In this document: in pieces, positions 1-9,319 of the stretch | Layout of the letters: each line of letters begins with the position of its first letter | How positions within the stretch are numbered: position 1 is the stretch's first letter | Source of the DNA: Adiantum capillus-veneris | Lineage: Eukaryota; Streptophyta; Polypodiopsida; Polypodiales; Pteridaceae | NCBI GenBank assembly: GCA_014529385.2 | Contig: CM043943.1 | Location: 105,374,355 to 105,438,354 of the forward strand | Direction of reading: 5' to 3' | Length of the DNA: 64,000 nt | Position numbers and translations under genes: made by a program | The notes under the pieces: model-generated | Database searches by the model: none | Told to the model about the DNA's origin: nothing | Seen by the model: the letters and a program-made list of their open reading frames with translations, nothing else

Positions 1-168
1 AAGGCTGTTTTAGAGGAAAAGTGGTGACACTTGACCTCTCTAACCTGCACCCATTGTTTCTTGTAATGCCACTATTTTGAGCTGAAGAGCTTGACATTCG
101 TCCATCCACGAATGCAAAGAAGCACCTGCACCCATACACAACCAATTGCAATAGCCTAACAAGCCTAC

Positions 169-360
169 TTATCCCCTCCCAAGATATTGAAGAACCATAC
201 ACATTCGTCTCACCGACAGTATGATGATCTTGGGATGACCTCTGCTCACCCTCACGTGTGGCCTTCGGTGCAAACACTGCAGACAAGCAATATGTACACT
301 TTTGTTGTGCGGAGTACATGGTGGTGGAGGGATACAATTTGTGATGTCCGTGATCACCAT
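169..360 (-). pseudogene. 5' end of the transposase gene of H3T-2 (exon 1 fragment)
   Basis: From an ATG at 360 the minus strand reads MVITDITN, close to MVLTDITNG at the start of transposase exon 1 in the full element (9320). The conserved start in two copies is why I prefer this ATG over one eight codons earlier, which is Leu in this copy. The reading frame ends at 169. An internal deletion relative to the other copy shifts the rest, although LGRG-type sequence near the end is shared. It is a decayed fragment with no expected function. Confidence 0.55.
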
Positions 361-384
361 GGCAGTTGTTGCGTGAGGAAGCAA

Positions 385-625
385 AGAATGAAAAGAAAGA
401 GGGGGGAGGGAGAAAGAGGAAGATGGGAGGAGAGGAGGGGGCAGAGGGGGAGAGGGAGAGAGAGGGGAGGAGGAGGAGAGAAGGGGGTAGGGAGGGAGAG
501 GAGAGGAACATGGGAGGAGAGAAGGGGGCAGAGGGGGGAGAGGGAGAGAGAGGGGAGGAAGAGGAGAGAAGGGGGTAGGGAGGGAGAGGAGAGGGAGAGA
601 GGAGGAAGGAGGAGAAGAGAACAAA
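385..625 (+). repeat. GA-rich (purine) tract, CT-rich on the minus strand
   Basis: About 240 bases are almost pure purine, with repeated GGGAGGAGAGG-like words and a partial internal duplication. On the transposon's own strand this is the CT-rich leader just before the transposase start, and it matches 9121-9290 in the full copy. The long open frames across it are low-complexity artefacts. Confidence 0.85.
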
Positions 626-1098
626 GGTTTTTTTTTTGGGGGGGATTTTTTTTTTTGAAAAAGTGGACTTTTAGTGTTTGTAGGTTTAAAAAAATGTCAA
701 AAATTGATTTTTTGATGTGTATATATGTTGGGAGGGAATTTTAAGTCAAAAATAAGTAAAAATAACTTTTTTGAAAAAAAGTCAAATTTTGGCTCTTAGT
801 GACCCACGTTTTTGCTGATGTGGCCACACCCCTTTACTCCCTTCACTTTCCAAAAGCTAGAGAGAGAAAGTGACCTCCTAGGTCCACATCCTACATGTGT
901 CGAAAAAAAGGCTAGAAAAGTCTACTCAAAACTAGCTTCTTGAATGCCCTTATCCCCTTAACCCTACACAACATTAGCCTTAATCCCTAAAAATTAGGAT
1001 TCCTTACAAGGCCCATGCAAGGTTCATATTTCTCCTAATGATGGGTAAACAAGAAATACACAGGAAACAGAGACCCAAGAGATCATGTAGCAGCCTTT

Positions 1099-2525
1099 GT
1101 GCGTGTAATTAGAGCCGAAGAGGTGTTAGATTTTCCAACCCAATTCGTAGGGTTTGGACTAACCCTAGAGGATGATGTTGCAACTTGGTTTGACTCTGTG
1201 GAGCGTAGAAACTTTGAGTTGATGGAGGAAGTGTTTGACGAGTTTATTGAGGAATTCTCTCAAAGGGGAATAGCTCATAATACCGTCTCACAAATCCATA
1301 AATTCAAACAGAAAGATGGAGAATCTGTACGAAAGGCAGCCCTAAGACTAAAAAGATATGTTAAGTTCTGTCCTGTGGAAGAACTGCCAACTCAGTCCAG
1401 ACTTATGCTGATATTCATCCAAGGACTAAGGAATGCAGATCTCCAGAAAGACTTACATATGAAGAGGAGCACGACGTTGAATGAGTTGACCAAGGAGGCT
1501 CTCTACCTTGTGGACAATTGTGCAGTCTACAAAGAAGGGGAGTTCAAGGACCTTGATGACGATTCATCTTCACAGCAAAGTGGAAGCAAGTCTTCTAAGA
1601 CAGCACTGAAAGGAGAAATAGCGGTAAACCAGGAGTAGCTCGTAGATGAAGTGCTAAAAAAGATCAACTTGTACGCCAAACCCCAGGCTAAACAGCCCAA
1701 GTGGTGTGCTATTGAATAAAAATGGACAAACCATGGGACTGAGGAATTTTATTATAACAAGGGATATGTGAGGGAGAGACCTTACGCTCCCCAAGCTCCA
1801 GTAGCTTCCCCTCAAGTTCCACCGATGCCCAGATATCAAGCAGGCAACTTACCAGGACCTGTAAGTGTAGAAAGACCACAACCAGTGTTGGGGAAACAAC
1901 CACCCCTACCAGGATTACGACCAGTTGGTATCAGATACACACCAACAGTAACTGAATCAGAAGAAAAGGCTTTGGTGCCTATGCATGCTTATTATGAGGA
2001 TCCCAATGGATATGTGGCAAACCCTATCTATTATCCACCGGAAGAACCCTCGACACCAGAACCATGGAGGATGATAGGGAATCAAGGACCACCAACTGCT
2101 GCACAGGCTGCAAGAGAAGAAAGATATAGCTTAGATGAACGAACACTGATGTTCATAGCCAATGGAGGCATGGGCGGACAGATACATGCTTACCAACAAA
2201 GAGGGGCTCAAGGAGCACCTCAACAACCCAAGGGACCCTGTTACAAGTGTGGAGGAGACCATTGGCTGAGAGGCTGTCCTCATGATGAAATCATTAGAGT
2301 CAAGCGTATTGCCCAGAATGTGGAATTACTCACTTGATTCCCAATTGCCCTAAAAACCCGAGCAAAGGAGCAAAAACCACCTTAAACATGTTAGAAACAG
2401 TACCTTCCAGTGGAGGATCGGAAAATGAAACAATCATACCTATTCAGGTGGTAACACGAGCCCAAGCCCAAAGAAGGACGAACGAACCCATAGTTGAAGA
2501 ACCAAAAACCGATGCCCAAAGTTGA
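1099..2525 (+). pseudogene. gag: Gag region of Gypsy-1 with CCHC zinc knuckle
   Basis: This is the capsid/nucleocapsid part of a Ty3/gypsy polyprotein, which would package element RNA in cytoplasmic virus-like particles. The first open stretch (1099-1638) holds typical gag helices such as FKQKDGESVRKAALRLKRYV. A second (1768-2337) is Pro/Gln-rich and ends in a zinc knuckle, CYKCGGDHWLRGC (2239-2277), spacing CX2CX3HX4C. A third (2334-2525) is charged linker. Stops and frameshifts between them (for example near 1638-1730) show decay. The N-terminal gag part is missing because the sequence begins next to the transposon end at 1040. The same helix and the PQPVLG linker recur in Gypsy-5. Confidence 0.75.
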
Positions 2526-3680
2526 GAAACAAAAAATCAGAGAAGCACTTGGAAAGCTAGAAAGGGGCGTAGGAAAGCTAGGAAAGAACGAGAGCAAACA
2601 GCCCTATCCAAGGAGTTGAAACATACAAAGAACAGATTGGAGCGGCTAGAGGATCTAGCTAGCTCAAGCTCACACACCACAGCAGCCATAGCACCCAAGG
2701 AAATAGCAGAACCCAAAAGTGCAGGATCAGGAGGATCTGTACTGGCAGACAAGGTAAACGAGTAGTTAGATGCGCTTCTAAAATCTTATGAAGCTCGACT
2801 TAAAAAGAACCAAACCCAAGAGAAAAGGTGGATGATTTATCCATATGCAGAAATAGAAAAACAGAGGTTGGATATGTGTAAAAAGATGATTGAGACGGCC
2901 CAATCATTGATGGAAGAACCGTTGTGTAAACCTACAAATTGTCATGGAGCACGAGCTCCAACCCCTATCCAACCAACATTAGAGAAACATGAGGAAACAA
3001 AGGAAAGACTCACTAATGAATATGAGTCCAAAGGAGAGCCTATCATAGTGCCAAATACCACTGATGGGGCAAGTGACGGGTTCTAACCTAAAATATTGGC
3101 AGAAATGGGTAAGGACGGTAACGGTCTAGATGATCTGTGGAAGCAAATCCTTGAGGCCAACGAGGCTAATAGGATGAGTAACCCCATGAATAGCACGAGA
3201 AAAGAAAAGAATGTGATCTTACCTCCTATTGAAGAATTTGAGGCAAGATCGCAGATGGACCTTGAGATACATTCACAAGGGGGAGACCAAGGATCTATTA
3301 GTTCGGGGCACAGTCAACCAGACTCTTTGAGAACTTTACCCTCTTACCTAGGAGAGTACGAAGCTAAGTCGGAAGTGAGAGCAATTCCATCTTAAAGACT
3401 TTCTTCTAACAAGGTGATGGATTCGCAAGGATTGATTGAGTTGTTATCCACCCCGGTGGCATGCACAATCACGCTAGCAGAACTCCTAAGGTTAAGGACA
3501 AACATGTGGAACACAGTGGAAAAATGCCTAGAAAAATTTGGAGTGAAAGACCCTACCTTGAAGCTACAATAAGGGATCAGGGAGTTGGACAGGCCTAATC
3601 TAAACACTAGGCCAGAACCATTGAATAAGGTTGGAGAATATTGCGAGGGAGAAGACGGAAACACCATGCTACCGGTATAA
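2526..3680 (+). pseudogene. Gypsy-1 gag-protease linker region
   Basis: Two open stretches (2832-3086 and 3096-3395) in one frame encode charged Lys/Glu-rich sequence with no recognised domain. They lie between the zinc knuckle and the protease, where plant gypsy polyproteins often have a variable linker. In-frame stops interrupt the frame, so I treat the stretch as part of the decayed polyprotein and not as separate genes. Confidence 0.5.
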
Positions 3681-3974
3681 TTCCAAGGAGTAGTTTCCAA
3701 GGCTATTCTTGACAGTGGAGCGGGGGTTGCTATCGCCACCAAAGAAATCTGGAAAAAATGGGGAAAACCAGATTTGAGGGCTACCAGAATGAAACTGCAA
3801 TTGGCAGATGGGTTCATGGAAAAGCCTCTAGGACTCTTAGAAAAAGTAATTGTCACTTCGTGCGGAATCGAGTATGAGCATACATTTGCAATAGTCGATT
3901 TCGACAAAAAGAACAATTATGAGATCATCTTGGGACGACCATTCATGCGACAAGTAAAGATGGTCCAAGATTGA
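3681..3974 (+). pseudogene. Retropepsin-like protease of Gypsy-1
   Basis: The active-site motif AILDSGAGVAIATK begins near 3703. The closing motif EIILGRPFMRQ lies near 3931-3963, and YEHTFAIVDF lies between. These are the usual landmarks of a gypsy aspartic protease, which acts as a dimer to cut the polyprotein. The catalytic Asp-Ser-Gly is intact. A TAA lies just upstream and a TGA just downstream. The same domain with ILGRPFMRE is seen on the minus strand in Gypsy-4. Confidence 0.8.
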
Positions 3975-4064
3975 GATTATGACCACATATACCTCAGACA
4001 TGGCGAGAAGACAACTAAAATACACCTTAAAGACCATAGTTACAAAGATGTAAACCAAACACCA

Positions 4065-4721
4065 GTGGAAGAGTTTGATTCGGCTACAGTAGCAGGATCG
4101 GAACTACCAACATGGTTAGGGCAACCAAAAGAGCTATGGATGTGCGGAGCTTCACATTGTGGAAGCTTAAGAAAAGAGGAATGCGTCTTAGAAAGAGCAA
4201 TTGAGGACAAGGAGTATATTCTAGAACCTTTCCCTGAAGATGCCTTGGAACCTCTAGAATGGGAACACATACTGGCAACATTGGATGTTTGTACCATTAC
4301 CGACAATCCAACAACAAAATTTTGCGATAAGGAGGGCTATGATGTGCTACCCTATTACATAGTAAGCGTTGTACCAGGAAAAGAGACGGCAGAACCTCCG
4401 GAACAAGAAGAGTTTTACAATTCCTCTGAACATTTGGAAGTAAATGATGATGCAGATAATGAGTGTTCAGACAGCTCAAGTGAGCGTGGAAATGAAGCCG
4501 AGAATATCAAGTTTTATGATTTTGCTAATCAACACCCTAGACGCCAAGAACGCCATAGGAGGAAAAGAGCAGGAAACAAAGCGAGAGAAAACTTGATGCC
4601 CAGGATAAAAGATAAAACTCACTATTTGATGCTTGTAAAAGCAGAGGATTGTGTGAAAGATCAAATATCAGGAAAATTCTCAAAAAATCGAAAAGAAAGA
4701 ACGCGAGAGGAAACAAAATAG
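4065..4721 (+). pseudogene. Gypsy-1 protease-RT linker, acidic then basic
   Basis: This open stretch sits between protease and RT. It has an acidic middle (EVNDDADNECSDSSSE) and then a basic stretch rich in Arg and Lys (HPRRQERHRRKRAGNKAR). No known domain is visible. It is in the same frame as the protease, so it was probably continuous polyprotein. From 4722 to 5133 the sequence remains Lys/Glu-rich but has stops. Confidence 0.5.
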
Positions 4722-5133
4722 GTACGAAAAGCTAAAACCGAAACAAAATCACAAGAATCTGAAAAATCAAAAAGGGAAACAACAAAAGACCAAGAGTGGA
4801 CCAAACTGGAGCGTAAACAAAAATACCAAGAACTGAAACGGTCTCTGAGAGAGATATGGACTACTGAAGAAGATAGTGATGGTAAAGGGGAGTCAGAAAA
4901 GGGAGCATGCACATACCATCACACTATCGGAAGTTTAATATCCAGGACAGAAAAAACATCATGACACCACCAATCAGGGAGAGAACCAACCAAGAATCTT
5001 ACGATGGGCCTGAAAATACAAAAAGAAAGACCTCGCAGAACCAAGTGAAAAGCCTCAGCCGGTCTATATAGCTAATGATTTAGGGCCTGAGGAGGAAGCA
5101 CAGCTAACACAACTTCTCAAGAAGTATAAAGAT

Positions 5134-6213
5134 GTGTTCTCTCGATCCTACAAAGACCTCAAAGGAATTGATCCAATGATATGCCAACATACAATTCCTT
5201 TGAAATCGGATGCAAAACCTAGCAAACAACATCCTTATACATATAATGACACATTTGCTAAACGAATCAAAGAAGAAATTGATAAACTGATGGAAGCGGA
5301 ATTCATCTATGAGATTGAACATACAGATTGGGTGTCACCCATTGTGGTAGTTCCCAAAAAGAAAGGAAAACTGCGAGTGTGTGTAAACCTCAAGAAGGTG
5401 AATGCAGCAACCATAAGGGATAATTATCCCTTGCCAATCACGGAACATGTACTTGAGCGAGTGGCCAGGAAACGGGCTTATTCCTTTCTGGATGGGTTTT
5501 TAGGATACAACCAACTGGCAATAGCACGGGAAGATCAACACAAAACAGCGTTTGCCATAGAATGGGGGATTTATGCGTATCGAGTTATGCCATTTGGCTT
5601 AACTAATGCACCAGCCACTTTCCAGAGGTTAATGACTCACGCATTCAAGGAATACCTAAGAATATTCTTAGAAATTTACATGGATGACCTGTGTGTGCAC
5701 TCTCTTCTGCGAGAGGATCATATGGACCATTTGCAAAAGGCCTTTGAAAAGTGCAGGACATATTGAATCTGCCTTAACCCGGAAAAGTGTGTATTTATGG
5801 TTAAGCAAGGACGAATCTTAGGATACATTGTCTCAAGAAATGGCATAACCACAGACCTAGACAAAGTCAAAGTCATTGTAGACCTGCCCAGGCCTACTAA
5901 TGCGAAACAAGTGCAATCCTTCATGGGGCACTGCGGTTATTATCGAAGGTTCATATACATGTATGCGGTTATCGCACAACCTCTGTATCGTTTGCTAGTC
6001 AATTTCGAGTGGACCGAGGAGTGTGAAATTTCATTCCAAAAGCTGAAGGAAAACCTTATATCAGCACATGTACTAAAGGCACCAGATTGGGAAAAGATAT
6101 TCCATGTGCACATTGATGCTTCAGCATATGCCATTGGAAGTATTCTAGCTCAATCTAAAGACGGAACAATGGATTTTCCGATTTGCTATGCGAGTAGAAG
6201 CTGTCTGTTTGCA
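5134..6213 (+). pseudogene. pol: Reverse transcriptase and start of RNase H of Gypsy-1
   Basis: The RT copies element RNA into DNA. Landmarks are SPIVVVPKKKGKLRVCVNLKKVN, MPFGLTNAPATFQRLM and YMDDLCVHS, where the catalytic box reads Y-M-D-D. A TGA at 5764 interrupts the frame, which resumes in the same phase (VKQGRILGYIVSRNGI). The RNase H domain begins with VHIDASAYAIGSILAQ and stops abruptly after CYASRS near 6213. From there the plus strand no longer codes, and the rest of RNase H appears on the opposite strand at about 8268. The break is an inversion breakpoint. Confidence 0.85.
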
Positions 6214-8268
6214 ATGTGTTCTTGTGCTTCGGCTTGAGCTTCCTCCCGTACTCTCTCTTTTTCCTTCATTCGTTGTTTTCCTTGATGAATTTGTTGGAGC
6301 ATCTCCTGTGTGAGTGGTAGATGATACCTCCTCAGTCGACATCCACTAATCCAGTTTGGCATTTCTTCACCTGCTAATGTAGCAAGCTTGACAGCTCCAC
6401 TTTGTGATAGATCACTAATCACAAATGGTCCCAATCCTCGCTTTTTAAGTTTCTTTGCATGTTGTTTTAAGTTATAAACAAGTACGTAATCACCTGTTTT
6501 AAACTCTTTGGTACGCACATGCTTGTCAAAAAATTCCTTTTGTCTTCTCTGTTTAGCATAGATTGACATGACAGCTCGTAAGCGGAGTTCATCTAGCTTT
6601 TCAAGATCATCAATCCTTGAAGAGAGCTCATGCCCTGTCCATTCTAAGCTTGTTGCTACTCGTAGAGTTGGGATTAAAAACTCTATGGGTAGTATAGCAT
6701 TTAGGCCAAACACCATGTTGTATGGTGTTGTTCTTATTGATGTTTTGTAAGCTACCCTGTATGCCCATAGTGTTGAGTGTAGCTGTTGATCCCAATCTGT
6801 TCTTGATTCTAACACTATTTTGGTGAGAACCATGCATAGTGTTTTATTTGTGGCCTCAGCTTGCCCATTGGCCTGTGGATGGTATGGTGCTGATTTCCTA
6901 TGTATGACCATGAATTTCTCTAGCAGATATTCAATGACTTCATTGAGAAAATGTGTTCCATAGTCACTGACAATTTCTATTGGTAACTCTTAACGTACAA
7001 AAACATTCTCATACAAAAATTGTGCCATGGTGCGTGCATCAGCTTTTTGTGTTGCTTTGGCTTCGACCCATTTTGTGAGATAGTCCGTGGCCACAATGAT
7101 ATATTGGGTATGGGTGCGATATGCAGGGGGTGATATAGGTCCCACAAAATCAATGCCCCACTTTGCAAATGCTCTTGTCCCCATCATTGGCCGTAATGGA
7201 ATCTCGTCTCTTTTTATTGGTATCTTTGTGCGTTGACATGCATCACAACGCTTTACAAACTCTTCGGCATCCATGTGCAATGTAGGCCACCAAATTCCTG
7301 CGGTTAAGACAATTTTTGTCGTCTTATCACCCGAAAAATGGCCTCCACTTATTCTGCTATGTGCATGTTCTAGAATCAGCAGGTATTCGCTTTCACTTGC
7401 ACAGATTCTAAGTTGATTGTCCTTCCCCCGCTTATAGAGTTGATTCCCAATTAACTGAAAGTCACGAGCTTCCAACTCTATAGATTTTTCTCGTGCTCTT
7501 GTGATGTTCTCAGGGAACGTCCTGGTGGTTAAGAAGTCAATGATATATTGACTCCATGCAGGTGCTATGTTTACTTGAAACAAAGTTGCGTGGTCCACTG
7601 GTCGTTTGGCACTACATACTGTACAACTGGTAACATAGGAATGTGTGTCCGCATACATAGTTGGCCAATAAACCCCTAACTGTTTCAGTCTCTGGTGTGT
7701 TTTCACTGTTGAACAATGAAATGCACAACCCTGGACATGTGCCTCTTCAAGGTAGCACTCGAATTCTTCCGGATTTATACATAATCGTAGGATTAGGTCC
7801 GATCCAAGATGATACAGCCGTCCTGCTATCAACTGGAAGTTTTTTGTTTGTCGAATTGTTTTCTGTTTGGATCTGCATTCCGTATTATCAAACTCACTTC
7901 CGAAGGAAAGAATGCTAACAATTTCCTGAGACCATTTGGGGTACCATTTCAATGTTGAAAAGATAAGAATCTGGTATGTCATCATCTACTCCTTCAGGAG
8001 CTTCCCCGTTGTGTATCCTTGAAAGATGATCTGCTCGCAGATGGGTTTTACCCTTTTTGACCACCACTGTGAAGTCAAATTCTAGCAATATAATAAACCA
8101 GCGTACGATTCTCCCTGTATTGCAAGGTTTATTTACTAGGTACAAAAGAGCTTGATGATCCGTGAAGAACAAAAATTTGTTTGCAAGAAAATAATGCCGA
8201 ATTTGTTTTACAGCACACAACAACAAAAAAGTGGAGTACCATTGTGAATCAATTCCATTCGACTGACT
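6186..8268 (-). pseudogene. pol: Inverted RNase H-integrase segment of Gypsy-1
   Basis: On the minus strand the order is RNase H (FFTDHQALLYLVNKPC, near 8165), integrase zinc domains, integrase core and integrase C-terminus. The core shows WGIDFVGPIS for the first Asp, YGTHF for the second region and HPQANGQAEATNK for the Glu region. The tail has a typical KTGDYVLVYN motif. A TAA at 6990-6992 splits the core in frame, and a frameshift lies near 7950. Two H2C2-type zinc domains occur in series. The segment ends near 6200 with a Gln/Glu-rich tail. It is the expected continuation of the RT part at 5134-6213 if the block were read in the other direction. Confidence 0.8.
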
Positions 8269-8280
8269 GAGTTGGAGGAG

Positions 8281-8702
8281 GAAACAATGGAGCCAATAAT
8301 TGCGGTCAAAGTGGGCAACGATCAAGTGGGATCAACAGCTTTGCTTGATTCGGGTGCTCAAGCAAATTTGATCTCTTAGGTATTATACCAACAGCTCACA
8401 GTCACAGATCAACTTCATCCTACTCCCCAAGTGCTAGAAAGTAGTACATCACACCCATTGACAACATTGGGATGGACTATATTGCATGTATAGCTACATC
8501 AATATATTTATCCACACAAATTCTATGTGGTGACAGATGAAAGCACACAACACCCAATGATGCTAGGGCAACCTTGGCAAAAAGCATACAATGTGCAGAT
8601 AGATTGGAAAGCAAAGGCGGTCAAAATTCAACATGAAAATGAACAACAGGTGATAGCTTTTGCTTAGCAATACCATCATGATCAATTGCAAGCCATGCAA
8701 TC
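8281..8702 (+). pseudogene. Second aspartic-protease-like domain, downstream of integrase in original order
   Basis: Plus-strand frame from EEETMEPIIAVKVGNDQ. It contains ALLDSGAQANLIS, a retropepsin active-site motif, and ends with an LGQPW motif where classical gypsy proteases have LGRP. Stops occur after NLIS and later. It differs clearly from the Gypsy-1 protease at 3681-3974, so it is not a simple duplicate. Because the neighbouring block is inverted, this piece would sit after integrase in the unrearranged element, or it could come from another element joined here. It ends at the transposon end at 8703. Confidence 0.6.
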
Positions 8703-8722
8703 CATTAGGAGAAATATGAACC
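8703..8722 (+). repeat. Left terminal inverted repeat of H3T-1
   Basis: CATTAGGAGAAATATGAACC. It matches the right end in inverse with one mismatch and is identical to the end at 1021-1040 (minus strand). Weaker similarity to the right end continues for another 10-15 bases around GGGCC. Confidence 0.75.
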
Positions 8723-9319
8723 TTGCATGGGCCTTGTAAGGAATCCTAATTTTTAGGGATTAAGGATAATGTTGTGTGGGGTTTAGGGGGCAAGGGCATT
8801 GAAGAAGGTAGTTTTGAGTAGGCTTTTCTAGCCTTTTTTTTAGACAAATGTAGGATGTGGACCTAAAGGGTTACTTTCTCTCTCTAGCTTTTTTTAAAGT
8901 GAAGGAAGCATAGAGGTGTGTCCACATCAGCAAAAACGTGGGTCACAAAGAGACAAAATTTGACTTTTTTTAAAAAAATCATTTTTAATTGTTTCTAACT
9001 TAAAACTCCCTCCCAACATATATACATATCCAAAAATCATTTTTTGACCCATTTTTTAACCCACAAGCTTAGAAAGTCCATTTTTTCAAAACTCTTTTCC
9101 CCCAAAAAGTAATAAACATTTTGTTCTCTCCTCCTCCTCTCTCCTCCCTCCTCCCTCCTCTCTCTCTCTCCCTCTCCTCTCCCTCCCTGCCCCTACCTTC
9201 CTCCTCCTTCCCAATCTCTCCCTCCCCCCCCTCCCTCCTTCTCTCCTCCCATCTTCCTCAACCTCTCTACCCTTCCCCCTCTATCTTTTCATCATTTGCT
9301 TCCTCACGCAACAGCTTCC
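8723..9319 (+). promoter_or_regulatory. H3T-1 left subterminal region and CT-rich transposase leader
   Basis: There is no coding here. The first 400 bases are AT-rich with runs of T and A. Bases 9121-9290 are a strong CT-rich tract of the kind common in plant 5' leaders, ending just before the transposase ATG. The same arrangement is present in the partial copy at 1-1040. I see no convincing TATA box, so the transcription start is not fixed. Confidence 0.5.

Larger units (their letters stand above)
1..1040 (-). mobile_element. Terminal fragment of a second H3T DNA-transposon copy (H3T-2)
   Basis: Read on the minus strand, this segment starts with CATTAGGAGAAATATGAACC at its inner edge (1021-1040) and follows the left end of the complete transposon at 8703. 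The match runs through the AT-rich subterminal zone, the CT-rich leader and the start of transposase exon 1, to about 9692 in the other copy. Bases 1-60 no longer match clearly. The copy lacks roughly 85 bases of exon 1 present in the full element. The body lies beyond the window start. The two copies are in opposite orientation with their ends facing each other across 7.7 kb of retrotransposon sequence. No target-site duplication is visible. Confidence 0.75.
1041..8702. mobile_element. Gypsy-1: rearranged Ty3/gypsy internal region, no LTRs
   Basis: Gag, protease and RT/RNase H coding lie on the plus strand (1099-about 6213), RNase H/integrase coding lies on the minus strand (about 8268 to 6186), and a second protease-like piece is on the plus strand (8281-8702). 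No LTR, primer site or polypurine tract is seen. Both sides abut inward-facing ends of the H3T transposon. Many in-frame stops mark it as dead. The gag resembles the Gypsy-5 gag at 62-64 kb, so the two belong to one family. Confidence 0.8.

Noticed and set aside
187-744. Long ORFs over the GA-rich tract (plus and minus strand)
   Set aside because: Their composition follows the purine tract; only the short MVITDITN start matches a gene in the other copy.
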